Notes: generated from the letters alone by a model not told the origin. A stretch of 64,000 bases of DNA from Streptomyces sannanensis (GCF_039536205.1 NZ_BAAAYL010000001.1:3038001-3102000); one strand, 5' to 3'; positions 7,854-16,205 are shown, numbered from the stretch's first letter. Program-made: numbers and translations.

Positions 7854-8545
7854 TACCGCTTGGCCACGAAGACGTGCGAGGCGACATCGGCGTCCAGCTC
7901 GGCGGCCTCGCCACCGCTGCCGACCAGCACACCGCCCGGGGAGTCGGTCACGCTCACCACGGACCCGGGCTGAATGCCCGCGCGACGCAGGGTGTACATC
8001 AGCTGCGCGTCCGTCTGGATCGGCTCACCGATACGCCGCACGATCACCGTCTTGCCCTCGGCGCCCGGCTCCAGATCGGCCAGGCTCACCATGCTGTCGT
8101 CGAGGAAGGTCTCGACCTCGCCCTTCTCGCCCAGCTCGTCCAGGCCCGGGATCGGATTGCCGTACGGCGACTCGGTGGGGTGACGCAGCAGCTCCAGCAC
8201 ACGCCTCTCCACCGCCTCGCTCATCACATGCTCCCAGCGGCACGCCTCGGCGTGGACCTGCTCCCACTCCAGGCCGATCACATCGACGAGGAGACACTCC
8301 GCGAGCCGGTGCTTGCGCATGACCCGGGTGGCCAGCCGGCGCCCCTCGACGGTCAGTTCCAGATGCCGGTCACCCGCCACCTGCACCAGACCGTCACGCT
8401 CCATGCGCGCGACGGTCTGACTCACCGTCGGGCCACTCTGATCGAGACGTTCCGCGATCCGCGCGCGCATCGGGACAACGCCCTCTTCCTCGAGCTCGAG
8501 GATGGTGCGGAGGTACATCTCCGTGGTGTCGATCAGTCCGGACAT
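7853..8545 (-). CDS. dmdR1: DtxR/IdeR-family iron-dependent regulator DmdR1
   Basis: 230 residues, the length of S. coelicolor DmdR1. The N-terminal winged HTH spans about 1-70 (QSGPTVSQTVARMERDGL is the recognition region), the dimer and metal domain about 71-140, and an SH3/FeoA-like tail about 150-230. All DtxR metal ligands are visible at the canonical numbers: Met10, Cys102, Glu105, His106 (primary site) and His79, Glu83, His98 (ancillary site). With Fe2+ it is expected to repress siderophore and iron-uptake genes. The neighbouring SIS gene in divergent orientation supports orthology with the S. coelicolor locus. No 19-bp iron box is visible in the 164-base intergenic region. Confidence 0.95.
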   Translation of the reverse strand: MSGLIDTTEMYLRTILELEEEGVVPMRARIAERLDQSGPTVSQTVARMERDGLVQVAGDRHLELTVEGRRLATRVMRKHRLAECLLVDVIGLEWEQVHAEACRWEHVMSEAVERRVLELLRHPTESPYGNPIPGLDELGEKGEVETFLDDSMVSLADLEPGAEGKTVIVRRIGEPIQTDAQLMYTLRRAGIQPGSVVSVTDSPGGVLVGSGGEAAELDADVASHVFVAKR

Positions 8546-8709
8546 ACGTGCCCCTCGATGCTGTGACGTTCAAGCCGTGCCGTTCAAGCTGCGTTCACAA
8601 GGTGTCGTGCGCTGGCCCTGCACCAATTCTGACGCATGCCGCTGACAAGCGTGCCTTGTCGGAGCACTCTGTAGCGTGAGCGGCTCGCATGCTGGAAGGG
8701 GCTCCGGGG

Positions 8710-9465
8710 ATGAGCGAGAACAAGCTGGCCGGCCGGTTCTTCGATGCCGCGATCGGCCTGCTCCGGCGCGTACGCGACGAGGAGTCCGCGAACATCGCCG
8801 CGGCCGGCACCGCCGTCGCCGACGCCGTGGCCGCCGGCGGCCGCCTCTTCGCCTTCGGCGCGGGCCACTCCGCTCTCCCCGCCCAGGACGTCGTCTACCG
8901 GGCCGGCGGCTTCGCCCTGATGAACCTGCTCGCGGTGCCGGGCGCGGTCGGCGTCGACGTCATGCCTGCCACCCTCGGCTCCGCGCTGGAACGCGTCGAC
9001 GGACTGGCCGGCGCGGTCCTCGACAGCTCGCCCGCCGCCGACGGGGACGTCCTCTTCGTCATATCGCTCTCCGGCCGCAACGCGCTCCCGGTGGAGATGG
9101 CCGCGCACGCGCGGACCCTCGGCATGACCGTCATCGGCGTCACCTCGGTGGCATACGCGAAGGAGACCCGCTCGCAGCACTCCTCCCGCACCTTCCTGAA
9201 GGACCACTGCGACATCGTCCTCGACAGCAAGATCGCGGTGGGTGACGCGGAACTCACCGCCGAGGGCGTCGACGCCCCCTTCGCCCCCGCCTCCACCGTC
9301 GTCACCAGCGCCCTGATGCAGGCCGTCATGGCCACGGCCGCCGGCGAACTGGCCGGCCGCGGCATCCAGCCTCCGCTGCTGCGCTCCGGGAACGTCGACG
9401 GCGGACACGAATGGAACGGCCGCGTCATGGCCGAGTACCACGACCGGATCTTCTTCCGTCACTGA
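8710..9465 (+). CDS. SIS-domain sugar-phosphate binding protein
   Basis: 251 residues from ATG 8710, preceded by GGAAGGGG at suitable spacing; a frame-extended GTG/ATG 21 bases upstream lacks a better site. The SIS fold markers are GRLFAFGAGHSALPAQDVVYRAGG (about 40-63), VLFVISLSGRNALPVEMA (about 115-132) and MTVIGVTSV. It resembles the UPF0309-like phosphosugar isomerases or sensors of about 250 residues. It diverges from dmdR1. Substrate unknown; an amino-sugar phosphate is likely given SIS chemistry. Confidence 0.9.
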   Translation: MSENKLAGRFFDAAIGLLRRVRDEESANIAAAGTAVADAVAAGGRLFAFGAGHSALPAQDVVYRAGGFALMNLLAVPGAVGVDVMPATLGSALERVDGLAGAVLDSSPAADGDVLFVISLSGRNALPVEMAAHARTLGMTVIGVTSVAYAKETRSQHSSRTFLKDHCDIVLDSKIAVGDAELTAEGVDAPFAPASTVVTSALMQAVMATAAGELAGRGIQPPLLRSGNVDGGHEWNGRVMAEYHDRIFFRH

Positions 9466-9490
9466 CGCGCCCTCGCACCGGAAGCACCCG

Positions 9491-10810
9491 TCACGGCCCG
9501 GCGGATTCCACCCGGGCCAGATCCAGGGCCGCCGCGACCCGCGCGGCGACCTCCTCCGCGTACGGCGTGTCGGGGCTCTCGAAGGCCGGCCGGCCCGCAC
9601 CCCGCAGAAAGCTCACCACCCCCAGCGTCCGGCCGCGGCTGCGCAGCACGGTGGACAGGGCGTGCACACACTCCGCGGGCCAGTGCCGGTCCGCCGTCCA
9701 CCGCTCCGCGTCGGCGCCCCGCCCCGCGCTCGTACGCACCGAGCCGAGGCGCTCCACCGCCCTGAGCGCCGGATGCCCCTCCGGGCAACGCAGCGGAACC
9801 GCCGGCCCGTTGACCGGAAGGCAGGGCCCGGGCGCCCCCGCCGGGGTGGCCGCCAGCCGGACCAGACCGTCCGGCGCCACCAGGTCGATCAGCGCATGAT
9901 CGGCGAAGCCCGCGATACCGAAGTCGACGTACGACATGGCCGCCTCCATCGGGTCCTCGCACTCCGCCGCCACCCGCGCCGCCCGGTGCAGCTGCTTCGT
10001 ACGGAACCGCAGCCGGTCCGCCTCCTGCATGGCCACCCGGGCGTCCGTGACGTCCTGGAACAACCAGCCCACGCCCAGCGGAACCGGCTCCTCCGTGAGT
10101 GGCGAGGCCAGCCGCAGAAACCCGCTGCGCCAGCAGCGCCGCCGCTCCCCCTCGGCCGTACGCACCGTCACCCACAGCTCGGCCGGCCCGGGCGACGCGC
10201 CCTCGGCCAGTGCGTGCTGCAGCGCGCCCTCCAGCTCCTCCACGCCCTGTGTGATCAGCTCGCCCAGGGGCCGCCCCAGCGGCGTCGTATGCCCCGTGCC
10301 GAGCGCCCGCGCCGCATGCGCGTTGACCACGGTCGGCCGGAGATCGACATCGACCAGCACGACACCCCAGGACGCGTCGTCGAGCAGCGCCTCGCTCAGC
10401 GCGATCGACCGCTCCAGGTCGATCTGCGCATGCACCTCGCTGAACGCGCAGTACACCCCGGCCGGCGCCCCGTCCGCGCCGCTCACCCGCGCCGACTGGG
10501 TACGCACCAGGACCCGGCCGCCGTCCTTGCACAGCAGCGCGAACTCGTGCACCTGACGGCCCGGCGCGTCCATCGCCGCCATCAGCCGCTTCTGCACCTC
10601 GTCCGCGTCGGCCGTACGCACCGCCCACCCCGCGAACCCCGGCCGTCCCACAGCTTCCTCGGCCGACCAGCCCAGGATCCGCTCGGCCTCACGGTTCCAG
10701 TGGGTGACCACCCCGTCCGCGTCGAACGCGCACAGCGCCGCGTCCATGCCGTCGAGGAGCGCGGCAAGCAGTTCACTGGTGGTCTCGCTGCTGCTCCGGG
10801 AAGCACTCAC
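9491..10810 (-). CDS. PAS-PAS-GAF sensory protein without output domain
   Basis: 439 residues from GTG 10810. PAS 1 is at about 15-125 (ALCAFDADGVVTHWNREAER, then ILGWSAEEAVGRP). PAS 2 is at about 140-260 (WGVVLVDVDLRPTVVNAHAA...). A GAF-like domain at about 290-430 contains ALIDLVAPDGLVRLA and LRSRGRTLGVVSFLRG. No kinase, cyclase, phosphatase or HTH domain follows, unlike most Streptomyces PAS/GAF proteins with a PP2C tail, so it may act as a partner sensor. It lies convergent with the SIS gene (25 bases) and 162 bases upstream of the end of the citrate synthase gene on the same strand. Confidence 0.85.
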   Translation of the reverse strand: MSASRSSSETTSELLAALLDGMDAALCAFDADGVVTHWNREAERILGWSAEEAVGRPGFAGWAVRTADADEVQKRLMAAMDAPGRQVHEFALLCKDGGRVLVRTQSARVSGADGAPAGVYCAFSEVHAQIDLERSIALSEALLDDASWGVVLVDVDLRPTVVNAHAARALGTGHTTPLGRPLGELITQGVEELEGALQHALAEGASPGPAELWVTVRTAEGERRRCWRSGFLRLASPLTEEPVPLGVGWLFQDVTDARVAMQEADRLRFRTKQLHRAARVAAECEDPMEAAMSYVDFGIAGFADHALIDLVAPDGLVRLAATPAGAPGPCLPVNGPAVPLRCPEGHPALRAVERLGSVRTSAGRGADAERWTADRHWPAECVHALSTVLRSRGRTLGVVSFLRGAGRPAFESPDTPYAEEVAARVAAALDLARVESAGP

Positions 10811-10972
10811 CCTGGCACCCCCTGCAAGGACGTACTCCGCATGTGCGTCTGCCGCACGTCAGATCATTCAACTGGAACGTGACGCAGCACACAGGGGCTT
10901 CCCCGAAATTAATCCCCCTGAGGGGCCGGGCGCGCCGGCCCCTCAGGTGCTCGGAAGAGGAGCGAAGGAGGG

Positions 10973-12073
10973 TCAGTGCGCGATGTCCTCGTAGCCCTCG
11001 ATCTCGCGGGGGGCACGCGGGCCCGGGCCGACATAGCGCGCGGAAGGACGCACCAGGCGGCCGGTGCGCTTCTGCTCCAGAATGTGCGCCGACCAGCCGG
11101 CCGTGCGGGCACAGGTGAACATCGAGGTGAACATGTGCGCCGGGACCTGCGCGAAGTCCAGCATGATCGCCGCCCAGAACTCGACGTTGGTCGCCAGCAC
11201 GCGGTCCGGGCGGCGGTTGTGCAGCTCCTCCAGCGCCGCCTTCTCCAGCGCCTCGGCGATCTCGAAGCGCGGCGCTCCCAGCTCCTTGGCGGTACGCCGC
11301 AGCACCCGCGCCCGCGGGTCCTCGGCGCGGTAGACCCGGTGGCCGAAGCCCATCAGCCGCTCGCCCCGGTCCAGGGCCTGCTTGACGTATGCCACCGCGT
11401 CACCGGTGCGCTCGATCTCCTCGATCATGCCGAGCACACGCGAGGGCGCCCCGCCGTGCAGCGGCCCGGACATGGCACCGACCGCACCGGACAGCGCGGC
11501 CGCCACATCGGCGCCGGTGGACGCGATGACCCGGGCCGTGAACGTCGACGCGTTCATGCCGTGCTCGGCCGCCGAGGTCCAGTACGCGTCCACTGCCTTG
11601 ACGTGCTTGGGGTCCGGCTCGCCACGCCAGCGGATCATGAACCGCTCGACGACGGACTCCGCCTTGTCGATCTCCCGCTGCGGCACCATCGGCAGGCCCT
11701 GGCCGCGCGCCGACTGGGCGACGTACGACAGCGCCATGACCGCGGCCCGCGCCAGATCATCGCGCGCCTGCGCCGCATCGATGTCGAGCAGGGGCTTCAG
11801 ACCCCACACCGGGGCGAGCATCGCCAGTGCCGACTGCACATCGACACGGATGTCACCGGAGTGGACCGGGATCGGGAACGGCTCGGCGGGCGGCAGGCCG
11901 GGGTTGAACGCTCCGTCGACCAGCAGTCCCCATACGTTCCCGAACGACACACGGCCGACCAGGTCCTCGATGTCGACGCCGCGGTAACGGAGGGCGCCGC
12001 CTTCCTTGTCGGGTTCTGCGATCTCCGTCTCGAACGCGATGACTCCTTCGAGTCCTGGTACGAAGTCGGACAT
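10973..12073 (-). CDS. Citrate synthase family protein (2-type)
   Basis: 366 residues from ATG 12071-12073 with GAGGAG 9 bases upstream; the frame stays open far upstream but without start signals. Citrate synthase markers: SGPLHGGAPSRVLGMIEE (active-site His region, about 205-222), MGFGHRVYRAEDPRARVLR (catalytic His/Arg, about 240-258), NVEFWAAIMLDFAQVP (about 310-325, catalytic acidic region) and a TAGWSAHILEQ helix. It condenses oxaloacetate with acetyl-CoA (or propionyl-CoA in methylcitrate forms) in the cytosol. Streptomyces carry several paralogues; this one sits between the PAS/GAF gene and pdxH as in S. coelicolor. Confidence 0.93.
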   Translation of the reverse strand: MSDFVPGLEGVIAFETEIAEPDKEGGALRYRGVDIEDLVGRVSFGNVWGLLVDGAFNPGLPPAEPFPIPVHSGDIRVDVQSALAMLAPVWGLKPLLDIDAAQARDDLARAAVMALSYVAQSARGQGLPMVPQREIDKAESVVERFMIRWRGEPDPKHVKAVDAYWTSAAEHGMNASTFTARVIASTGADVAAALSGAVGAMSGPLHGGAPSRVLGMIEEIERTGDAVAYVKQALDRGERLMGFGHRVYRAEDPRARVLRRTAKELGAPRFEIAEALEKAALEELHNRRPDRVLATNVEFWAAIMLDFAQVPAHMFTSMFTCARTAGWSAHILEQKRTGRLVRPSARYVGPGPRAPREIEGYEDIAH

Positions 12074-12211
12074 CAGGCGGCTCCTCATCATGTGTGCGAC
12101 GGGTGCGAAGCAGGAAGGGGGCTGATGCGGTCCCCCCGGTGATGCCCCGTGCGGTCGCCGGTCATCCGACCGAGGGGGAGGCAGGCACGATATCCCCTGC
12201 TGTTCAGAGGT

Positions 12212-12284
12212 CACAGTGCCCCGATCCGGATTCTGTCGGTATCCACTGATGCGAGGGAAGCGTGACATCCGGCACAGTGCCCCG
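12212..12284. repeat. 12-bp direct repeat in the citrate synthase/pdxH promoter region
   Basis: CACAGTGCCCCG occurs at 12212-12223 and 12273-12284, 61 bases apart, in the divergent region between the two genes. It may be a pair of operator sites or a chance duplication. Confidence 0.4.
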
Positions 12285-12351
12285 TTTCGTCCCGGGAGGG
12301 TTGACGGCACTCCGTGCCGGGCAGACTCAGACGCTGCGGCAGGATGGCAGC

Positions 12352-13011
12352 GTGCCGAACATCCATCACGATCCCGCCGCCATGCGTGAGCACTACCGCT
12401 CCGAGATCATCGACGAGGCGAGTCTGGCCCTCTCTCCGATGCAGCAGTTCCGCCGCTGGTTCAAGCAGGCCGTCGAGAGCGAGGGCGTCATCTTCGAACC
12501 GAACGCGATGATCGTCGCCACGGCCACTCCCGACGGACGCCCCTCGACCCGTACCGTGCTGATGAAGTCGTACGACGAGCGGGGCTTCGTCTTCTACACC
12601 AACTACGCCTCCCGCAAGGGCCGCGAGATCGCCGCGAACCCCCAGGTCTCGCTGCTCTTTCCCTGGCACCCGCTGGCCCGCCAGGTCGTCGTCACCGGCA
12701 CGGCGGCACGCGTGGGCCGCGACGAGACGGCCGCGTACTTCCGCACCCGCCCGCACGGCTCGCAGCTGGGCGCCTGGGCGAGCGAGCAGTCCACGGTGAT
12801 CCCCTCGCGCTCCGAGCTGCTGCAGCGCTACGAGGAGCTCGCGGCCCGCTACCCGGAGGGCGAGCAGGTCCCGGTGCCCCCGGAGTGGGGCGGCTACCGG
12901 GTCGTACCGGAGACGATGGAGTTCTGGCAGGGCCACGGGAACCGGCTGCACGACCGGCTGCGGTATGTACGCGAGGGCGAGAGCTGGCGGATCGAGCGGC
13001 TCTGCCCGTAG
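12352..13011 (+). CDS. pdxH: Pyridoxamine 5'-phosphate oxidase
   Basis: 219 residues from GTG 12352, chosen because AGGA precedes it by 7 bases; the ATG at 12382 (MREHYRSEI) is the alternative. The family pattern is complete: [70 protein letters not shown] and the C-terminal WRIERLCP with the FMN/substrate-contacting R-L-x-P end. It oxidises pyridoxamine or pyridoxine phosphate to pyridoxal phosphate with FMN. Its TAG stop coincides with the beginning of a palindromic repeat element. Confidence 0.95.
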   Translation: MPNIHHDPAAMREHYRSEIIDEASLALSPMQQFRRWFKQAVESEGVIFEPNAMIVATATPDGRPSTRTVLMKSYDERGFVFYTNYASRKGREIAANPQVSLLFPWHPLARQVVVTGTAARVGRDETAAYFRTRPHGSQLGAWASEQSTVIPSRSELLQRYEELAARYPEGEQVPVPPEWGGYRVVPETMEFWQGHGNRLHDRLRYVREGESWRIERLCP

Positions 13012-13170
13012 GTCCTGTCCGATCGATCAGGCCGTGGAGCGGCCGGTGTCTCGTGGTGCCGTGCATCGCAAGGCGGAGGAGGGCCCGCCGCGAAGCGGCT
13101 GATGTCACCGCAGCCGCTCCGCGGCGGGCACCGAGGCGTCGCGGCCCGGCATGATCGGCGACAGGGCCTG
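13009..13170. repeat. Palindromic repeat element after pdxH
   Basis: The intergenic stretch after pdxH is mostly one large imperfect inverted repeat. The outer arms are GGTCCTGTCCGATCGATCA (from 13011) and, on the other strand, GGCCCTGTCGCCGATCAT. The inner stem is CCCGCCGCGAAGCGGCTG (13084-13101) pairing with 13111-13128, 17 of 18 bases, around 9 bases. The GGTCCTGTCCGATCGATCAGG type of sequence is familiar to me as a dispersed Streptomyces repeat, from memory only. It could terminate pdxH. I see no gene between 13012 and 13430. Confidence 0.6.
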
Positions 13171-13430
13171 AGCGCCGAAGGCGCGCGGAAACGCAGAACC
13201 CCGCGGGCTCGGTCCCTCCGAGGAGGAGCCGGCCGGACGTACCGGCGAGCCCGCGGGGCGGTGACTGCTTTGGATTGGGCCGGCGGTGGCCGGCGCGGCA
13301 CAGAGTGCGACGACGGGCGTCAGCCCGCAGCCACCTCACGCGTCCGGTAAGAAATCACTTCCGAACCACCTCCCTTCTCGTTGGTGAAAGCCTAGGAGCG
13401 AGGCCGACACCGCTCAAGTGAATTTCGTGG

Positions 13431-13461
13431 TTGACCCTCGACCTGGTGGAGGGCCCAGGGT
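13431..13461 (+). promoter_or_regulatory. MerR-type promoter with 19-bp spacer
   Basis: TTGACC (13431-13436) and CAGGGT (13456-13461) are separated by 19 bases, the long spacer typical of MerR-controlled promoters. The spacer holds a dyad CCCTC (13435-13439)/GAGGG (13449-13453). It lies 19 bases before the MerR-clamp gene start, so autoregulation is likely. Confidence 0.65.
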
Positions 13462-13480
13462 TCCGGGTGTGGAGAGCGAG

Positions 13481-14569
13481 ATGCGCAGCATCGGCGAGAT
13501 GGCCCGGGACAGCGGCCTGGGCGTGAGCGCCCTGAGGTTCTACGACAGGGCCGGTGTGCTGGTTCCGGCCTGGGTGGATCCGGTGAGCGGCTACCGCTGG
13601 TACGGCCCCGAGCAGCTCGAGGAGGCGCGGCTGCTGGCCCGGCTGCGGCGGGCGGGGATGCCCCTGGCCGACATCCGGCTGGTGCTGGCCGGCCGGGCCG
13701 ACACCGGCCTGGTGCGGAAGCTGCTGGAGGGGCATCTGCGCCGTCTCGAGCTGGGTCTTGCCGATGCCCGCAGTGAGCTCTCCGCGGTCCGGGCGCTACT
13801 CGAACGCAGGGAGAATCCGATGACTTCGGTCCACACCACCACCGCCGGGCTGACCGTCTCCGCCACCGATCTGGCCGCCGCGCTGGACGCCGTACGGTTC
13901 GCCGTCAGTACCGACCCGGAGCTGCCGATGCTCTCCGGTGTCCTGTTCGACGTCGAGGGCGAGGCGCTGACGGTCGTGGCCACCGACCGGTACCGGATGG
14001 CCGTCGCCCGTGCCGGTGCCGTCGGTCATGACGGTTCGCGGGCGCAGGCCGTCGTGCCGGCTCCGCTCGCCGACGCCATGCGGGCGCTGCTGAGCGACGG
14101 CGCGGCGGAACGTCTCATGGTGGAACTCACCGTGGACGGGGACAGGGTGGCCCTGGAGGCCGGGGACCGGCAGACGGCCGGCCGGTGCCTCGACCACGAG
14201 TTCCCCGACTACCGCCGTCTCGTGCGGCTGCCGGGCGGGCGGCGGGTCACCGTCGATGTGCCGGCCCTGCGGGAGGCGCTGGAGACCGGCCCCGTCCGCA
14301 CCGGCGAGGTACGTGAACAGGACGGCGCTCCGTTCGACCTCAGCGTGCTCACGGTGACGGCCGAGGGCGCGGTGGCCGTTTCCGAGGACGGCACCGACGG
14401 CCAGGACCGCATCGCCGTCAACCGCGAGTTCCTCCTGCATGCCCTCGCCGCCGGCGCCCGCGACCGGCTGGTCCTCGAGTTCAACGGCTCGACGGCACCC
14501 ATGGCGGTCCGCCGGCCCGGCGACGAGGAGACGTTCTCGATCCTGATGCCGGTGCGGCTGGACGACTGA
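13481..14569 (+). CDS. MerR HTH regulator fused to DNA sliding-clamp (DnaN) domains II-III
   Basis: 362 residues from ATG 13481, preceded by GGAG. Residues 1 to about 110 are a MerR DNA-binding and dimerisation module (RSIGEMARDSGLGVSALRFY, then GYRWYGPEQLEEARLLARLR and a helix to about 110). From about 120 to the end the sequence follows bacterial beta-clamp domains II and III: LSGVLFDVEGEALTVVATDR, YRMAVARAG, HEFPDYRRL, INREF-like VNREFLLHAL, and the C-terminal FSILMPVRL. Clamp-pocket positions are kept (ATD-R-YR-A, FPDYRR, M-P-V-R-L), while clamp domain I is missing and replaced by MerR. It may sense a clamp-binding ligand or peptide; no function is known to me. It ends flush with the convergent TetR gene. 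Confidence 0.85.
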   Translation: MRSIGEMARDSGLGVSALRFYDRAGVLVPAWVDPVSGYRWYGPEQLEEARLLARLRRAGMPLADIRLVLAGRADTGLVRKLLEGHLRRLELGLADARSELSAVRALLERRENPMTSVHTTTAGLTVSATDLAAALDAVRFAVSTDPELPMLSGVLFDVEGEALTVVATDRYRMAVARAGAVGHDGSRAQAVVPAPLADAMRALLSDGAAERLMVELTVDGDRVALEAGDRQTAGRCLDHEFPDYRRLVRLPGGRRVTVDVPALREALETGPVRTGEVREQDGAPFDLSVLTVTAEGAVAVSEDGTDGQDRIAVNREFLLHALAAGARDRLVLEFNGSTAPMAVRRPGDEETFSILMPVRLDD

Positions 14570-15157
14570 TCAGCGCAGCGCCGCGTCCAGGAGGGCGGCC
14601 CACTGGGCCGCCACCCGGGCGCGGCGGGCGCTGTCGTCCGTGAGGAGGGTGGCCAGGCCCAGGCCGCGGGCCATGTCGAGGAAGCCCTGGACCGTTTCGC
14701 GGACGCCGGGCCGGGATTCGTCGACGGCGAGGAGTTCGACGGCGATGCGGTGGGCGTCGCGGCCGACGCGGGCTTCGAGTTCGGTGACGCGGGGGCGGAG
14801 CCGGTCCTCGTCGGAGGCGGCGACCCAGAGGTGGAGGGCGGCGCGGAAGAGGGGGCCGGTGTAGAGGGAGACCAGGGCTTCGAGGACGGCCCGCCGGTCG
14901 CCGGGGTCGTCGGGGAAGAGGGCGCGCAGGGCGGTGGAGCGTTCCTCGGCGACGTATTCCACGGCCGCCGTGAAGAGGTCCTCACGGGTGGGGAAGTGGT
15001 GCTGGGCCGCGCCCCGCGAGACTCCGGCGCGCTCGGCGACGACGGTGACCGTGGAGCCCGCCCAGCCGTGTTCGGCCAGGCAGGACACGGCTGCCTCCAG
15101 CAGACGCCGGCGCGTGGCCCGGCTGCGGTCCTGCTTGGGTGGGGTCACAACGCCCAT
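14570..15157 (-). CDS. TetR-family repressor of the acyl-CoA catabolic operon
   Basis: 195 residues from ATG 15157; a GTG at 15148 overlapping the upstream stop as GTGA is equally plausible. The N-terminal HTH is RRLLEAAVSCLAEHGWAGST...VAERAGVSRGAAQHHFPTRE (about 14-60). The C-terminal region resembles the TetR group that controls fatty or branched acyl-CoA operons. It overlaps the 3' end of the enoyl-CoA hydratase gene, so it is the last gene of that operon and probably its repressor. Stops of this gene and the MerR-clamp gene are adjacent (zero gap). Confidence 0.9.
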   Translation of the reverse strand: MGVVTPPKQDRSRATRRRLLEAAVSCLAEHGWAGSTVTVVAERAGVSRGAAQHHFPTREDLFTAAVEYVAEERSTALRALFPDDPGDRRAVLEALVSLYTGPLFRAALHLWVAASDEDRLRPRVTELEARVGRDAHRIAVELLAVDESRPGVRETVQGFLDMARGLGLATLLTDDSARRARVAAQWAALLDAALR

Positions 15158-15879
15158 GCGGGGTCCCGTTGTTCGAGGAAGGCCAGCATGCCCTCGCGCG
15201 CCTCGGCCGAGGCGAAGAGGGCCGCGGAGAGGGCGGTCAGTCCGTCCGTCTGCCGGTCGAAAGTATCCAGCACACCGGCGGTGACGAGGCGTTTGGATTC
15301 CGCGAGGCCCTGGGGGGAGGCCAGGCGGAGGGCGTCCAGAATCGGGGCGAGGGCCTTGTCCGGGTCGTCGCCGGCCACGGTGACCAGGCCGGTGCGGACC
15401 GCCTCCGCCGCGTCGAAGCGTTCGCCGGTGAGGTAGTAGCGGGCCGCCGCTCGCGGGTCCATGCGCGGGAGTACGGGCATGGAGATGACCGCGGGCGCCA
15501 GGCCGAGCCGGGACTCGGTGAAGGCGAAGCTCGCGGACGGGCCGGCCACCGAGATGTCGCAGGAGGCGAGCAGGCCCATTCCGCCGGCCCGGACGTGGCC
15601 GGTCACCCGGGCCAGGACGGGCTTGGGGAGCGCCACCACCGCGCGCATCAGGGACACGTACGCCGACGGGTCGGGGGGTGACTTCAGGTCCGCGCCCGCG
15701 CAGAAGGTGCTCCCGGTGTGCGTCAGCAGCACGGCCCGTACGTCCGGGGCCTCGGCGCACGCGGACAGTGCCTCCCGCAGCTCGCCGACGAGCCGCGCCG
15801 ACAGGGCGTTGCGGTTCGCCGGCGAGTCGAGCGTGAGCGTGGTGATGCCGCGCTCGTGTGCGGTGTGTACGACTGTCAT
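15145..15879 (-). CDS. Enoyl-CoA hydratase/isomerase family protein
   Basis: 244 residues from ATG 15879, which overlaps the stop of the acyl-CoA ligase remnant as ATGA. Crotonase markers: LDSPANRNALSARLVGELRE (about 17-36), FCAGADLKSPP (about 59-69, oxyanion region), HVRAGGMGLLASCDISVAG (about 92-110) and FAFTESRLGLAPAV. It is shorter than classic hydratases (about 260) but the core is complete. It likely hydrated an unsaturated acyl-CoA in the degraded catabolic operon. With the upstream enzymes reduced to scraps, it may now be a passenger gene. Confidence 0.9.
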   Translation of the reverse strand: MTVVHTAHERGITTLTLDSPANRNALSARLVGELREALSACAEAPDVRAVLLTHTGSTFCAGADLKSPPDPSAYVSLMRAVVALPKPVLARVTGHVRAGGMGLLASCDISVAGPSASFAFTESRLGLAPAVISMPVLPRMDPRAAARYYLTGERFDAAEAVRTGLVTVAGDDPDKALAPILDALRLASPQGLAESKRLVTAGVLDTFDRQTDGLTALSAALFASAEAREGMLAFLEQRDPAWAL

Positions 15880-15974
15880 CGATCCCTCAGTTCGCGCCGG
15901 AGAATCTTGCCGGAGGCCGCCCTCGGCACCGCGTCGACGAACTCGACCCGGCGGACCTTCTTGTACGGGGACAC
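15876..15974 (-). pseudogene. C-terminal scrap of an acyl-CoA synthetase
   Basis: The last 33 codons before TGA (15876-15878) read VSPYKKVRRVEFVDAVPRAA, then SGKILRRELRDR. This is the C-terminal lysine motif (A10, SGKILRREL) of AMP-forming acyl-CoA or 4-coumarate-CoA ligases. Upstream of it the sequence changes abruptly into a G-rich palindromic repeat and then the 160-bp inverted-repeat element. The rest of the enzyme (about 480 residues) is gone. Confidence 0.85.
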
Positions 15975-15976
15975 CT

Positions 15977-16039
15977 CTGGGGCCCCCCGGAGGTAGCTGG
16001 GGGGAGGCAGCCGGGGGAGCCGCGATCTTCCCGGCAAAC
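15977..16039. repeat. G-rich palindromic repeat joined to the 160-bp element
   Basis: Contains GGCCCCCCGGAGGTAGCTGG and CAGCCGGGGGAG, members of the dispersed CCCCCAGC...GGTACCCCC family, followed by GCCGGGAAG(A)TCGCGGCTCCC on the minus strand. The last string recurs (one difference) inside the inverted-repeat element at 52949-53040. Confidence 0.6.
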
Positions 16040-16205
16040 TAAGACCGACCGGCAATAGGGCCCGCGGCGTCGCGTGCCGACAGCTCTCGCCTGGACGCAC
16101 ATCCCTCGTCGCGCGCAGCGCCGCTGCGCTCTCCTCACGATGCACGCCCAGACTCGGCTCTCGACTCGCTCCTTGTCCCACGCTCCCTATTGCCGGTCGG
16201 TCTAA
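16040..16205. mobile_element. Miniature inverted-repeat element, copy 1 (160 bp plus TAA flanks)
   Basis: Perfect 19-bp terminal inverted repeats: AGACCGACCGGCAATAGGG at 16042-16060 and its complement at 16185-16203. The 160-bp body (16043-16202) is flanked by TAA on both sides, which fits a 3-bp target duplication. It is about 98% identical to the copy at 52782-52947 (three substitutions seen, near 16075-16084) in the same orientation. No transposase is encoded, so it fits a MITE mobilised in trans. Here it separates the acyl-CoA ligase and dehydrogenase scraps. Confidence 0.88.

Noticed and set aside
8546..8709. Iron box for DmdR1 autoregulation
   Set aside because: No TTAGGTTAGGCTCACCTAA-like 19-mer found between dmdR1 and the SIS gene.
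13102..13350. Small plus-strand reading frame between pdxH and the MerR-clamp gene
   Set aside because: It begins inside the palindromic element, has Arg-rich low-complexity translation and no ribosome site.
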